From Ricinus communis (Eukaryota; Streptophyta; Magnoliopsida; Malpighiales; Euphorbiaceae), in contig NC_063257.1 in assembly GCF_019578655.1 (NCBI RefSeq), positions 12,214,001-12,278,000 of the forward strand: a stretch of 64,000 nt of DNA. The letters are read 5' to 3'. This document shows, piece after piece, positions 36,418-49,241 of the stretch (position 1 is its first letter; each line of letters starts with the position of its first letter). The position numbers were made by a program, and so were the translations under genes. The notes under the pieces were generated by a model. That model did not search any database and was not told the origin of the DNA. It saw only the letters and a list, made by a program, of their open reading frames with translations.

Positions 36418-37210
36418 GGGGTGTAACTGACTAGAGCCAGCTTGTGAGCTACTTAAAATCAGCTAAAAAAATACTTGAAATTGATTCGATATTGATCGAG
36501 CTTAAGCTCGAGCTACTTGAGTAGCTTGATGAGCCGAGCTCGAATTCCGTAAATCCCACTCGAGTTGGCTCGCGAGCCTAATCGAGCTTAGATTTAATTG
36601 AAATAAAAAAAAATCAATTACTGTGTATTGAGCTTAGGCTTAATTGAAAGAAAAAAAATCAACTATTGTATGTCGAGCTTAGACTTAATTAAAACAAAAA
36701 ATAAAAAAAAAAACTATTGTCTATTGGGCTTAAGCTTAATTGAAACAAAAGAATCAATTATTGTGTAGAGAGTAGAATTTGATCTTGCAACCTTATAGGA
36801 TATGTATAAGTTTTATCCACTAGACTAAATATATACGTATATGTTAATTTGATCCTGTTATAATATATAATAATTAATAAAACGTGGTAATTTTAACATG
36901 AATTTATATATATGTGATAGATGATTAAAAGATATGTAGATGATTAAAGATATGTAGTTTAATATAAATGTTAATAATTCTGTGCATATTGAAAATTATA
37001 AAATTATTTAATGAATTTTAAATAATTATATGTAAAATATTTATTTAAAAATTAAATTTATTACTCAAGCTCGATTAGGCTCGAAATCGACTCAAATAAG
37101 CTTGAGCTTGTTAATTTGGCTCAAGCTTAAGCTCGAGTTTGGGCTTTTCAAAACTCGGCTCGAGCTCGAACTCGCTTCAAAATTCTATTCAACTCGATTT
37201 ATATACACCC
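36418..37210. mobile_element. Inverted-repeat element rich in AGCTCGAG motifs
   Basis: Left end GGGTGTAACTGA and right end TATACACCC are inverted. Both arms are full of short motifs such as 'gcttaagctcgag' and 'gccgagctcgaa/cggctcgagctcg' (about 36490-36590 and 37062-37190, reverse complement). Between them, at about 36593-36768, are four diverged direct repeats of about 45-50 bp ('taattgaaa', A-run, 'tcaattattgt', 'tgagctta'). No coding. Likely a MITE-class DNA element; superfamily not certain. A weaker run of similar motifs continues to about 37610. Confidence 0.55.
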
Positions 37211-37619
37211 TTAATGAAGATACTATATGTTGGGGAATTCAAGAAATGAAGTGTTTTCTGTTGCCAAAAATTATTGAGATTGACTCGATTTTACTTAAGT
37301 GGAACTCGAGCTTGAACTACTAGAATTGTTTGTCTCGCAAATCCGAGCTCTTTAATATTTTGTTTGAGAAGCTTACGATTTTAACTATTTAACTTATTAT
37401 AAAAATATATTTATAATTTGAACTCAATTGAGCTTATTCAAACTCAATTGAATATAATAATTTAACATTATGAATGAATTTCTTTAGCTATAAAGTCAAA
37501 ATTCGAACTTAAAAATATAAAACTCAGTAAAATTAAGTGAAATTTTAAATTTTGAATTTGTGACTGAATCGAGCTCAGACCTAATATGGTTTCAGTTCAG
37601 CTTGATTTTCTAATAAACT

Positions 37620-40600
37620 TTAAAGTAGTATGTAATTTTAAATAATAAATTTTAATTTATATATATATAATTAGCAATTACTAATTAATTTTACAATAAA
37701 ATAAAATCAAAATATTAAATGGATACAGCAAAAAAACTGAAATACAACTAGTCGAATGACAATTATTGAAGCATGTACTTACATTAAAAAACTCAATAAA
37801 GAAGAGGAATTGAGTTCCAGGAAGAACACACAAACTTCCAACATTGACACCAACCAAAGAACACATCTTTCTTTTTCCTAGAATGAAGCAATTGGGTCAA
37901 AAGCAAAGAGATTAGAGGGGTATGAATTGATTCTTGATGATTAGAATTTTGACCAATCAAAAAGCCTTGTGGTCAAATTATGTATAGGCTGGCCTATATA
38001 TTCTTTGTGATTGGCTGTCTGATTAGGCTTTTCAATGAAAATTTTCCTAAAATGATATACACCAATTAATTTCTATATCCTCTTAAACATTTTATATTGT
38101 CATTTTCTTTTCCTTTCCTCAAAGTAAGAATTCCCCCAAAAGTTAGAATTCCATGCAATTCTTTCCACAACATCTGATTCCACCCATGCATGAACAATGG
38201 TCGTACATGTCTTTGGAAGGATTCTCTTTTTTTGCTTAATTCAGTCATGTGTTTTTCAGTGATTGCTTTGACCAAACAACACCACCAGAGAGCTTTTAGG
38301 TATTATTAGGAAGACCATTTAAATAATTAGTTCTTATTGGCAAGAGATGATTGGTGTTGGTTTGGGTATTTTGTCAAACATATAATATATGAAATATAAA
38401 GGGTATGACATAAACTTGATAGTTTTAGAGACAAATTGTGCTATGACTATTTAAAAGAAAAAACTATTTTTAAAAACATAGTATTTATTATTATGAGTTA
38501 AGACCTTAAATGAATTCGGATTTAATACAACAATGAAATCCATATGGAATTGCAGACTCATTATATGTATTATTGTTGAAGTAAAAATAAAAGCAAAAGA
38601 AAAAAAAAAGGTATGAGTATAATGTTTATTTTTTTAAAGGAGATGATTTACTAGTAGATAAATAATAGTTTGTAAAAATTAATTAAAATTACTAAGAATC
38701 TATTAATGTCTATGAAAATTTTAATTTTAAAATAAAGTCCGTAAAATTAATTAATAAATTTATAAACTTTACAAAAATTATTAAAAATTCATGAACTCTT
38801 TAAAATGTAGTATACTTAAAAGAAAGTTTATAAATACTACACTGTTCGGTTTACTGGACTATGCTAAAAGAAATAGACCGTTCAGTTTATTTTTTATTAT
38901 TTTTTTTTATTTTTCTGAACCAAAAATCAAATAAAATATATAGTTAACCATTAATTCAATTAATGAAAAATTGGTTTTTCAATCACGGTCTAACCAAAAA
39001 AGATAAAAAAATAAAAATTAAATTTGGTTCTCCGATTTGTTTTAGTTAACCAATAAATTTTAAAAAATTGTTTATAAAATTTTCTATTTTTGAACAGTAA
39101 ATATATTAATGTAAATATTTTAAAGGTATCTTGAAAAGATCATATAAAAATTATATTTATCTAATAAATTTATATAAATAATAAAATTTAATATTAAAAA
39201 TATAATCAGTAAGTTCGGTGGACTGTTAGTTTTTTTAAATTAAAAATTAAAAACTAGTCTATAAATTAAATTTTTTGAAAATAAATATAAAAATTAAGAC
39301 AAGTTCAACCATTTTCTTACTTTGGTTGCGATTGATTTTCAAGTCAATTCAGTTCTTTTTTTATCACTCCTAATAAATATTTAAGAGAATAATTGAATTG
39401 GTGAAGAAGAGAATTGGCTATAAATATATTTATGAATGCAGGCTAATGTAAATGAGTGCATCTTTAAAAAGACCATCTCTTCCTAAAGGAAATTGTTTAG
39501 ATGAATGTCTCGCAAGAAAAATAATAGAATATTAAATTCTAGATATCCTTACTGGATAATAAAAAGAATTTATAAATATTTTAATTAAATACACCGAGTT
39601 TAATTTTAACCTTCAAATTTAATTAGATAGATTGATGATCCACTTAGAATTAGAATCTCTATACGTTAACTTCAAAACTGAGAGTGTTATAGTAAGAACT
39701 CTAATATTTTTCCTTGACAAGTAAAATTTAGAGCAATACCAATAATTTAAACCTGATCGTAAATATATATTTCAATTTTAACGAATATCAAATTTAAATT
39801 CTGGTTTTGACTTGAATGAATTTCCAAATTCAAATTCTGGTTTCTTACTTGTAAATAAAAGAAAAAGAAAGAAATTCACAGCAAAAAACTGTTGAAAAAG
39901 GAAGAGAATCATTTGGATAGACAGCATAATGCATATCTTTCGACTTTGGTAAGGAGATATTCAAACTGTCAGGACAGATTCATGAGCTTATATTTTCCAT
40001 GTGATCACTTTATAAAGCAAAACCTTCTTTTCCTTTCCTGCTTTCAACTAAAGCAAAATCTTTTTTTCTTTCTGCTTTCAAGTTTACATTTTTATGGTAT
40101 TTTTCAGGAGCCGAAAAGGGCCATTTTGGCGCCTGAACTTGTGTGGAATGATATAAAGATGAAAAGTAAACTTCTTTTTTCCTTTTCATTAAAAAATCCC
40201 GAAACTTGTCATCTCTGATTCAAATTAACCCACATCAAATACCCGAGCCTTACATTGGTACCATATAAACCTATAAAAATTAATATTATTTTAATTTTAA
40301 TAATTTATTAATATAATTAAATACTAGACTAGTCAATTATATTTAGTTATTAATCAATCAAATATATTATTTTTGTTTATTAAAAATTTATATCTATTTT
40401 TAGAATTTAATTAGTAGTACTTGACGACTATGAGATTCACCTATATAATTTTAAATCAATACTCTTATTTTTTAATTAAAAAAGAAATTGATATTGTAGC
40501 TTTAAAATTTTATTGGTAGATTTAATAAAATTCTAATCTACGTATAAAGTAAATGAGAACTATGTTTTTGGGACGAAGAAAGTAATTCTTTTGATTTACA

Positions 40601-42084
40601 TGCACTACATGGGAATATTAAGTATTTGACTCGTTATTAATAAAATATTATATATATTTTTAAATTTATCATCATAAATATTTTTAGCGTTAAAATAATA
40701 ATAAAATCCTTGAATTATAGTAAATTTATCTATAAATAAATCTATTTAGACCTCATAAAATTTATACTAATTTTTTTAATAGCTGCCCATAAACAAATTT
40801 TATATATTATTGCAAAAAATTGAGATCCACAAAATATTGTAAAAGTATATTAATCTAATTTAGAAACTCATAAACAAATAATTTATTTTATTTTAATAAG
40901 ATAAAATATAGCAAAAACTTTAAAAAATTATAAAAAGAAGCCTTTTTAATTATAATGTTCTATTTAAATTTAGATATCTAAAATATATCGAAGTATTATC
41001 ACATCACTATTTGAGATAATCATGACATATATAAAAGTGCGAAGAGGGAAGGATAGAAAAATTTACTAAAATAATCTTTTTTGATTATTTAGTTAATTAA
41101 TTAAATTAATTAAGTTATGTACTAATTAACTTTATTAAAATAGACATACCAATAATTTATCAAATATAAGTCTAAATTTCAGAAGTCCAACGATATTAGA
41201 ATTTCAACATTGGTTGTCTAACTCTATTAGAATTTCAGCATTGGTTATAAAATAGAATTTTAAAATAATATTAAGCAAAACAAACTCAATAATAATTAGG
41301 ATATAAATGTATAATTATAAGAAAGTCCTATAATTAATTACCATTTAAGTACGTTTAATTTAACTTTTATTAGAGTACGAGATTAATATTAAATTTGATA
41401 ATCTATAATATAAATTAATAAAAAGAATGTAAACGCTATATATTTGGCATTAGACATATTTTAGGAATTTATAAAACTCACCACATATGTTTAATCTATT
41501 TAAAAGTTTGCGAGAGACTTTAAAAAGAATATTTTTTCCAAATGCTCAATACAAAAATAACAAATATTAAGTAAGTTTTAATGTATTACTGGTCAAATAT
41601 TTATAATAAGGCTCCTTATTATGATGTTAAATAAAAATGTTATTTGTTGTGGAAATGAAACAATTAATTTTCATGATTATAGACCCAAAAAGAATTAGTA
41701 GTAATCTAAAAACTATAAAAATTTATTTATTATTAAATTTAAGAAATAGAATATATTTTTATTAATAGTAAATTATTCTTCTATTTGTAAAAATATTATA
41801 AAATTTAAATTAACGAATTATAATTTGAAGAAAACTTTATTTTCTAAATATTAAAAGTGCTTATAATTATGAACTTGATAATTTTTTATCTTAATTAGAT
41901 TTAATAATTTAGTTTACTGCTTTATAAATATAATACATGAGTCAATTTATTTTTTTAAAAAGAGTAGAATTTAGATCAACATTGTAGTCTAAGAACCATA
42001 CTAAACTTTCTTATGATTTTAAATCTTAATAATAATTGTATTTTATTTTAATAGCAATAACAAATAATGAATTTCAGTTACTAA

Positions 42085-42118
<34 letters not shown>

Positions 42119-42340
42119 CACATATGTATTTATATAATTAGTAATATCTTAGTTAAAATCTTATATAATTTTACTAAATTTACAAATGAAATATTTTTTT
42201 AAAGAACGGAAATATAAGTTTTTTAAAGTAGAATGTTATATAGAAAAATTATGAAATAAATTTATTATCTTTGGTTGGATCTTAAACCAAAATAGAAATA
42301 TAACACCTATAAGGATTAGGCTACTAGAAGAGTGCATTAG
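37620..42340. other. Intergenic region, no gene recognised
   Basis: About 4.7 kb. 37700-38320 is less AT-rich than its surroundings and has ORFs of 61-69 codons on the minus strand without recognisable domains. 38835-39370 looks like a degraded inverted-repeat element, with 'gttcggttta...' and 'agttcaacc...cactccta' ends. 39890-40220 has a 108-codon plus-strand ORF of low-complexity, Phe/Leu-rich composition that I do not believe. The rest is AT-rich with short internal direct repeats (for example 'attagaatttcaacattggtt' twice at about 41190-41245). Confidence 0.45.
42090..42112. repeat. (ATT)n microsatellite
   Basis: Short perfect run of ATT units followed by a TA run in AT-rich intergenic DNA. 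Confidence 0.9.
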
Positions 42341-42349
42341 CAAGTTCAA

Positions 42350-43046
42350 TTTTTAATATTCACGTCGCACGTGCGTGGAAAAATATTCATTTATTTAATT
42401 TAGAAATGATAAATGATAAAATGAAATATTTGAATTTAAGAGAAAATTACAATTAAAATATATTTATTCAATAATGCTATAAGCAACACATATCATCTAC
42501 AATAATACATTATTAGCTCATCATTAAGATTTAACAATAATTTCAAAATAGTTGTCATGATTTAAACATATTTTTTTAAAATTTTTTATAATAATTGAGA
42601 TTATGTTTTTACTATTTATAAATTTTTTAAAATTAAATTATCCAGCTTCTAATAAATTATACTTGTCCTAAACAGTAATAATAATTTAAATATGTTTTAG
42701 ATATTTTAACTTATATATAATTTTAAAATTAAAAATTTTAATTTTTTTAATTTCTTAAAGTAAGAAAAAAATAGTTTATACTAGAAAGTGTTTGCTAAAT
42801 ATAATTATTTAATTATATTAATATACTTTTACAGTGAATCTTGGATTTTTTAACAATATATTAGATTTATTTATTAATAGCTATACAAAAAATCAATATA
42901 GATTTCATAGTCATAAATAGGTTCATATAAAGATGAATTTATTATAGAAAAAAGATTTTGTCATTATCTTAACACTATAAATATTATGATGATAAATTAA
43001 AAAGTGTATATCTTAACACTATAAACATTATGATGATAAATTAAAA

Positions 43047-43082
<36 letters not shown>

Positions 43083-43156
43083 TATTTTTATTTTTTAAGT
43101 TATAATAGGTCAAATAATTAATATTCACATGCAACACACATGAGTAAAAAAACTAG
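42350..43156 (+). mobile_element. Helitron-like 3' ends, plus orientation
   Basis: The segment ending 'caacacacatgagt' A-run ACTAG at 43156, followed by host T, matches in order the minus-strand 3' ends of the elements at 49242 and 59690 (for example 'caacgcacgagtaaaccACTAG'). A second, degraded 3'-end-like copy with the palindrome CGCACGTGCG lies at about 42352-42395. Between them, about 42975-43050, are two direct copies of a roughly 55-bp unit ('atcttaacactataaa...gatgataaatta') and a TA run. The 5' end is not located; bounds are approximate. Confidence 0.45.
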
Positions 43157-43389
43157 TAATAATTAAATATCTTTTTGAGTGAAGAAAATATTTTTTATAT
43201 ATGTGCACTGCATTGTGAATTTAAATAATTTAACTCATTATTATTTAATTTAAATAATTTTAGATACATAAGTTGATATTTTATGATCAATATTACAACT
43301 GCAATGTGAATAACAAATATGAAGACAACAAAGGATTATAAAACAATATCACAATTGTAATTATATGGTTTATGCGGTCTTTAACGGGT

Positions 43390-43850
43390 GTTTGGTTAGA
43401 AGTTTTGTACAACTTGTAGTTATTTTTCATTCAAAAATTATATTAAATTCGTTTGGTAAGACTTAACAATCAATAGGTGATAACTGATATAAATTAGCTA
43501 TTGATTTTATCAATTCTATTTTAGAGCTTTTTCTTGTTAGTTGATAGATGATTTGGTTCATTTAATTTATTTGGACAATATTATCTTTAATAAAATTTAT
43601 TAACAGTAATTTACTTTTAAGTTTGATCTCATATAATTAATTTTTTTTATAATTCATGATAAATGATTTTTATTTTTTAAAAAATACTTAAAATTTAAAT
43701 AATTATGATATTTATAACTTATATAGCATTTGAAATTAGAATTTTTTATAGTATCCAAATACAGGATTCTTAATTGATGGATTTCAAATTATAGATTTCA
43801 AATATTGAATTTTAATGCATCCAAACACACATTTATGGAATTATTTTAAC
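43390..43850. repeat. Dispersed inverted-end repeat (hAT-like look)
   Basis: Begins near 'gggtgtttggtt' and ends near 'catccaaacacac', an inverted pair typical of many non-autonomous hAT elements. The part around 43555-43680 ('ttatttggacaatatta', 'gatctcatata') reappears in reverse complement at about 51300-51400. No coding capacity. Target duplication not determined. Confidence 0.45.
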
Positions 43851-43968
43851 TAAACACAATGTAAGATATAATTATTTGGTCTCCTCATAAGTTAAGTTCT
43901 AGTTCCATCCTTGATTTTACATGAGGAGATATGATATATTAATCATGTTCTCTAATTTAATAAATTAT

Positions 43969-45216
43969 TGATGTTTATAAATTAATACTCGTAAGTGCAC
44001 AAACTATTTTTATAGTAAGGGTAAGTTTACTTCGAGGTCGATCTCTGAAAGAACTACGAGGCCATTATTATATAGACTAATTATCTCACAAGAACATCAA
44101 AAATAAATCTAAACACTTTAAATCAATATTTTAAAAAAAAATTTAATATTTATAAAATAAATAAAATAAACTATAAAGTAAATATGAAAATGATATGAAT
44201 AATTAAAACTATATAATAAAAAATAGTATTTAGCCTAGTCAATTATTTAGTATTCCTCTTGTTTTAACTTTAAGTTTAGATATAATGAATGAGGTAATGA
44301 TGTTTATTTTCCTTTAATTAATCAAGCTAATGATGCAACTAAAGTTTTTTTTACCAACACAGATTGAAGTAAAGATGATGTTTTTAATACATTTAACCTA
44401 AATATTTTCATGAATTAATATGATGGTCAACTAACAATAATAACTTAAACTAATAAAAATATGAAAGTAAAGAAATCATTCATCAAATAAAATGAAACAA
44501 GATTCATGCATAAGTAAAAATTGCTAAACTAAACACTTAAGAAAACTAGTATGACATAATTAACCCAATGATCATAGTAATTAAATAGAAAGACAAAAAT
44601 ATAAAGCTAAAAGTAAAAGCTCCCTCTAGATTTAGAATTCTTCAAGGTAGGAAGATGATTAGTCCTCTTTCCACTTCTTGAAAAGGGTCTTAGATCTTGA
44701 AAGAATAATAAAACTAAAACTAAATTGTTTGGAAAAGATGAACTGTAGAGAGATTTGCAAAGAGAGGCATAATGGACAGATGCAAATGTATAATTGTATA
44801 TCTAATTTCCAATACTTGTAGAGATTTCTTTTACAGAGTTTTCGTCTAAATACAAAACCTCAAAAAGTTATCTTCTAGCAACTCTTAATTATCCTAAATA
44901 AAACAAATAACTAATAATGATCCACAATTATAAAAAAAGACTTATTAATTTTCTCTTTGGGCCTTGTATTATTCGGTCAGACCTGTGAAAATAACAATTT
45001 ATACGTCTTAATTTTAGGTCTTGGCAGCAACAGTCCTATTAAAGCCTATTTGTTAATATTTAGCTCCAAAATTTTTCTTTTTGGCTAATGATATATGAAA
45101 TTGGACAAATAAAGTTAAAATAAGGTAAAACCACATATATCCACTATATTATATATATAAAACATACTCCTAATGCACTTAAATACCCTGAATATATTTA
45201 TAATATTGACTTATCA
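43969..45216 (+). mobile_element. LTR-like repeat, TGAT...ATCA
   Basis: Begins TGATGTTTATAAATTAATAC, with the following 'tcgtaagtgcac' and 'gaggtcgatctctgaaagaa' resembling a motif common in plant genomes ('ctcgcaagtgcacgaatc ... ggtcgatcccacaggga'), and ends TTGACTTATCA. The flanks contain AATTA on both sides, at 43963-43967 (one base before the TG) and 45217-45221, so a 5-bp target duplication is possible but shifted by one base. No protein domains. Probably a solo LTR or a short non-autonomous element. Confidence 0.5.
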
Positions 45217-45254
45217 AATTATTAATTTCTTATGGATGTGAAAATTAGATTCAG

Positions 45255-46512
45255 AAAATGATTCACCTTCTATAATGATCCTTGAAAAAACTTTGCTCGA
45301 TGCTACTTTGGACTCCAATCCTTCTTTTTCTGGCGTAGTATTTTTTGGGGGGGCTTGGTTTGTTTAAACGTGGTTATCAATAGAGAATTAGTGAGGGTAT
45401 GAGTGTTAGCATCTACAAGGATAAGTGGCTTCTACTTCCCCACAAAATTTGCCTTAGGAAGCTCGAGTGTCGTGTTCAATCAAAGAGGATGACACTTGGA
45501 ATAAGGAGTTAATTCTGACAAATAAATAATCTACAGATGGTCAGGCCTCGCTTTGTGAGAAGAGATGGTCTTTGTTGGCATGTTGAGGGCATTATACTAT
45601 TAAGAATGCATATCATCTTGGAGTCTCTTTGGATCTAGGGATGTCTAGAGCTCATTTTAATCACTAGATAAATAGTAGAAATATGTTACAAAATTTATCA
45701 ATTCTACCTGAGGTTAAGATATGTGGCGTGCATGCAATGATATTATCCAAACTTAATTATATCAATTTATCCTTGATTATATGCATGTGGAGCCTGTTTG
45801 TCAAAGATAGGTGGCTTTCTTTATTAGACCACAACTTATGCTTTGTTTGATTGCCTTTATGCTATGTCGGTTTAGGACAAGAGGAGGTACTTTTATTTGA
45901 TTTTTGGACCATACATGTGTCACTCTATAGACGCCTTTTATCTTGGCTCATGATAAATTGCCCTTGAGTGATTTTGAGCATGTCTGCATACGACCTTTTT
46001 GGTCACTTTAGAATCAATGTAAATGGTACATGCATGGCAAAGAAGTATTGCAAGAATTTAAGGCTACTTTGAAAATCACTAGATGTGTTGGCGCTGGTAA
46101 CAATTATACCAGTATCTTGTCTTGGTCTAGGCCTCCTATGGATTTGGTCAAGCTCAATGTTGATGCTAGCTTCCAAAGTGAGTAAAATATGTGTTCAACA
46201 TGGGCTATTATTGGGATGCTCATGGTCAAAACCTTGTGGTTGATGATTACAGGTGTACTTCAGTTCTTTTAGTTGAGTTGTATGCCTTCAGGGATGGTGG
46301 AGTTCTTCAGGTGCTGGTAGAAGTGATAATATTAGGGCACTTTTATTTGTACTTAATCAAAATTCATTCGCTGAGGATGATTTAATTAGTTGAGGATATT
46401 GCTCTTTTAGCGTTGGAGGTTAATGTGGCAGATTTTATAGCTGCTAGGAGGAGTGCTAACTCAGTGGCTCATGCTTTAGCAAAGTTGGAAATTTCTATTG
46501 ATAGTGACTGAT
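45255..46512 (+). pseudogene. Degenerate L1-type LINE ORF2 tail (zf-RVT and RNase H-like)
   Basis: Across shifting frames one reads NPSF, WRSIF, then FKRGYQ*RISEGMSVSIYKDKW (about 45360-45440, the 'W-R-x-G-x-x-x-I-x-x-D-x-W' block), GHYTIKNAYHLG near 45590, PPMDLVKLNVDASF (about 46131-46175, start of the RNase H-like RVT_3 domain) and FIAARRSANSVAHALAKLE near 46435-46490 (the end of that domain). These follow the order of the C-terminal third of plant LINE ORF2. Stops and frameshifts, such as around the G-run at 45350, rule out function. The reverse transcriptase core and endonuclease are missing; the left break is close to the end of the LTR-like repeat at 45216. Confidence 0.8.
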
Positions 46513-46849
46513 TTTTAATATTTTTCATTTTAATTTATGACCTTGTAATTTCTTATTTTATGTAAATTTTATGGTTTATACTTTTGTGACTTTACCTTGT
46601 TTAATTGATTCTTTTTCTTTGAATCATTGGGTTTTCCTTCTAAAAGTTTTTAAGGAAACAATCTTGAGGTAGAGGTTTATGCAGGATTGTCTTTTTTTCT
46701 TTCTAAAATAAAGTTATCATTTTTAGGGTAGAATAGTATAAAAATTCAGTTTTAGGGTAGTTTTGGAACTAATTTTCATTTTAGGGTAGTTTTTAGGCTA
46801 CATGGAAACTTTCCGCTAGTTGAATTGGCGAACAGAGTTGTTCAACTGG

Positions 46850-47035
46850 CAAACATTGGCAGTCCATCGATAGAAGAGGCAGATAGAAAAGAAGAAAAAA
46901 AAAAAGGTCAGTCCTTCAATTGAAGTGGCGGATAGAAGAGGGAAAGGAAAAAAAGGTTATCCACCCATCAAAGTGATGGATGGGGGAAAAAGAAATAAGG
47001 CCGGTCCACCAATGAAGTGGCAGATAAGTTTGGTA
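46850..47035. repeat. Imperfect direct repeats, ~55-60 bp, about three copies
   Basis: Copies of a unit resembling 'gtccatcaattgaagtggcag' split by 'atagaagag' and an A-rich tract recur at about 46860, 46910, 46955 and 47010. No coding role recognised. Confidence 0.5.
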
Positions 47036-47429
47036 TTCTAATATTTATCTAATTTAAATTAATTAATACAATTTATATATATAAAATTTTTAAGATATAT
47101 AATTAAATTAAAATAGCATTACAATTAAGATATAAATTTAAAATAAAAAATAATTTATATTATAAATAAATTATTACATGACATGATTAAATACATATAT
47201 AAGTAGAATATTTATGTCCTATAATTTTTCTACTTATGGCTCTCCAAGCATTCCTATATTAAAAAAGTTTAAAATATCTGATTAAATTAAGATAGCATTA
47301 CAATTAATATATAAATATCTAAAAAAAAAAGATAATCTATATTAGAAATTAATTATTAATGAAATGGTCAAATATATACATAATAATAGTATTTATGTGC
47401 CACAATTTATTTTACGAATATTTAATCTT

Positions 47430-48450
47430 AGTTTCATGGCTCTTTGAATATTCCGACCTGTAGTATACATCTCAATGAAAGAAGGATCTCGTGATTGAAC
47501 CGGTTAAACACCATCATGGAGAGCTTCAACATTATCGGCAATATTACAACCATTTGCATCATTATCAACATCTCCGGTATTGCTGCCACTAGTATATGTA
47601 TATGGTGACATTGTACTTGACTGAGGAAAATTATGAAATCCAATCAAAACAAAGAACTGAAATGGAGAATGAAAAAATAATGATAACATCATATCTAATA
47701 GTGTCTACTTTAATTGCGAGTCAAAATATTATGATGGTGGCATAAAAAATATTATAGAGAGACTGAAAATGCATGAAAGTAGGTCTAGCCCATAGTGTAA
47801 ATAGACCTGACGATGAAAAAGAGAATTGCATAAAGCTTTCTAGATCAGCAAACGGGTAGGGCAAACATTGCATAAAAATATTTGAAGCTACAGTTGTAGC
47901 AGAAGGAGCAGAATATGAAGTTAATGCTCCATAAAACTATTGATGATGATATGAGATAGATTCTAGCATTGTAGCACATGTCGCAATAGATGGGATAGGT
48001 ACTTTTCTATGCCTGTTGCATCGACGTCTTGGCAGTTGATAAACTTCTATATTGTTCGTGCAATGGTGCGGAAGCCAGTGCAAAATGTAAAAGAGGCATC
48101 ATGACAGTATGTGTATCCTCATCCAATGCTCCGTGAGAACTCCTGGGTAGTGGATGTATGGTTTCAATGGAGTTTATCATTCCAATATGCTCAAGTGCAT
48201 CAGACTATACATTAATTATTAAAAAATAAATATTATTTTTTTAAATACATAGATACATACAATTAAAATAATTAAAAGGTGAGGTTAACTGATTGATGCT
48301 CCATTAACAGCACCTTGTATGAGATCCATCTACATGTAACACGTCCATACCACTCCATATATTTTGAAAGGTAATAGAGCGATCTAACTGATCGTATCCC
48401 ATTGACTATCCATCTGATGGTATTGTCCGCCAGTTCTCCAGGTGGACAAC
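47430..48450 (-). pseudogene. Probable plant-mobile-domain (MAIN-like) protein fragment
   Basis: Minus strand near 48385-48300 reads YMEWYGRVTCRWIS, which resembles the (Y/H)xxWYxxxTRRxIS block at the C-terminal end of the plant mobile (aminotransferase-like) domain, a domain shared by MAIN-like proteins and some Mutator-class transposons. Further downstream on the same strand, pieces such as SYSAPSATTVASN suggest the low-complexity tail of such proteins. Frames are broken by stops. The upstream match is weak, and I cannot exclude another origin. Confidence 0.4.
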
Positions 48451-49241
48451 ACCATTACTTTTTCTTTGAATTTATGGTATGACTACTCCAAAAGTAGAAT
48501 TTTGACACAATTTACCCTAAACCGAGAATGATGTTTTTCAAACACCCTCCACCAAGAAAAAGCCCGATGTGTATGTCCCATTTCTATTAACGAAGGCTCT
48601 TTATATCTCAACAAAAGAAAAACGAAACTCTGTAATTTGAAGGGTTCACGCAGCACTTTTAGCATTGTATATTTCCAACAGAAAAAAATAAATAAAGAAA
48701 TTGTCTAATCATGGATTTTCATTATTTCTATTGACGATTTGTTCTGCTCAAAGTTCATAAAATAAATCGAAGTTATCCTGGCAAAAGCATGAGCCAAATT
48801 TTGAAATAAACTAGATTCCATACCCGTCTAATTAAAACAATATTGTATTAAGAGAATATAAGAACCACTCAGCCAATCAAATCTAAGAGATTCCCAGAGC
48901 CCACTTTTAATCATAGCACAACTAGTACATTTATTAATTATCAACTTGGTACGATGTGAAAAAAAGAAAATAAAAGAAAAGGAACTGCTTTATGGGTTTT
49001 ATACAAGCAAGAATCCTTCATTTTAATTTATCCAACAATTGATACCACTACTGCTACGTTTTCTTCAATGAAGCTCTAGAAACTAATTATCATGCCATTG
49101 AATAGTAGTCGAGTGTTTGTTTCATAATATCAATAAAAATATTGTACAAATATTTGTCGCTAATGAAAAATATATTATAGAACTTATTCTAGTTAAGGTT
49201 TTAATTTTCTTTTCTCAAGAGAAGCTACAAATAATAATAAA
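48451..49241. other. Intergenic DNA, no gene recognised
   Basis: Contains a 60-codon minus-strand ORF at 48483-48665 next to the plant-mobile-domain fragment, which may be more of the same broken gene but has no motif I can name. The rest is AT-rich. Confidence 0.4.

Noticed and set aside
39892..40218. 108-codon plus-strand ORF
   Set aside because: The start is not in a convincing context, the composition is Phe/Leu/Lys low-complexity, and there is no motif or splice continuation.
42352..42395. CGCACGTGCG palindrome considered as a G-box promoter site
   Set aside because: It sits in a degraded Helitron-like 3' end and corresponds to that family's terminal motif.
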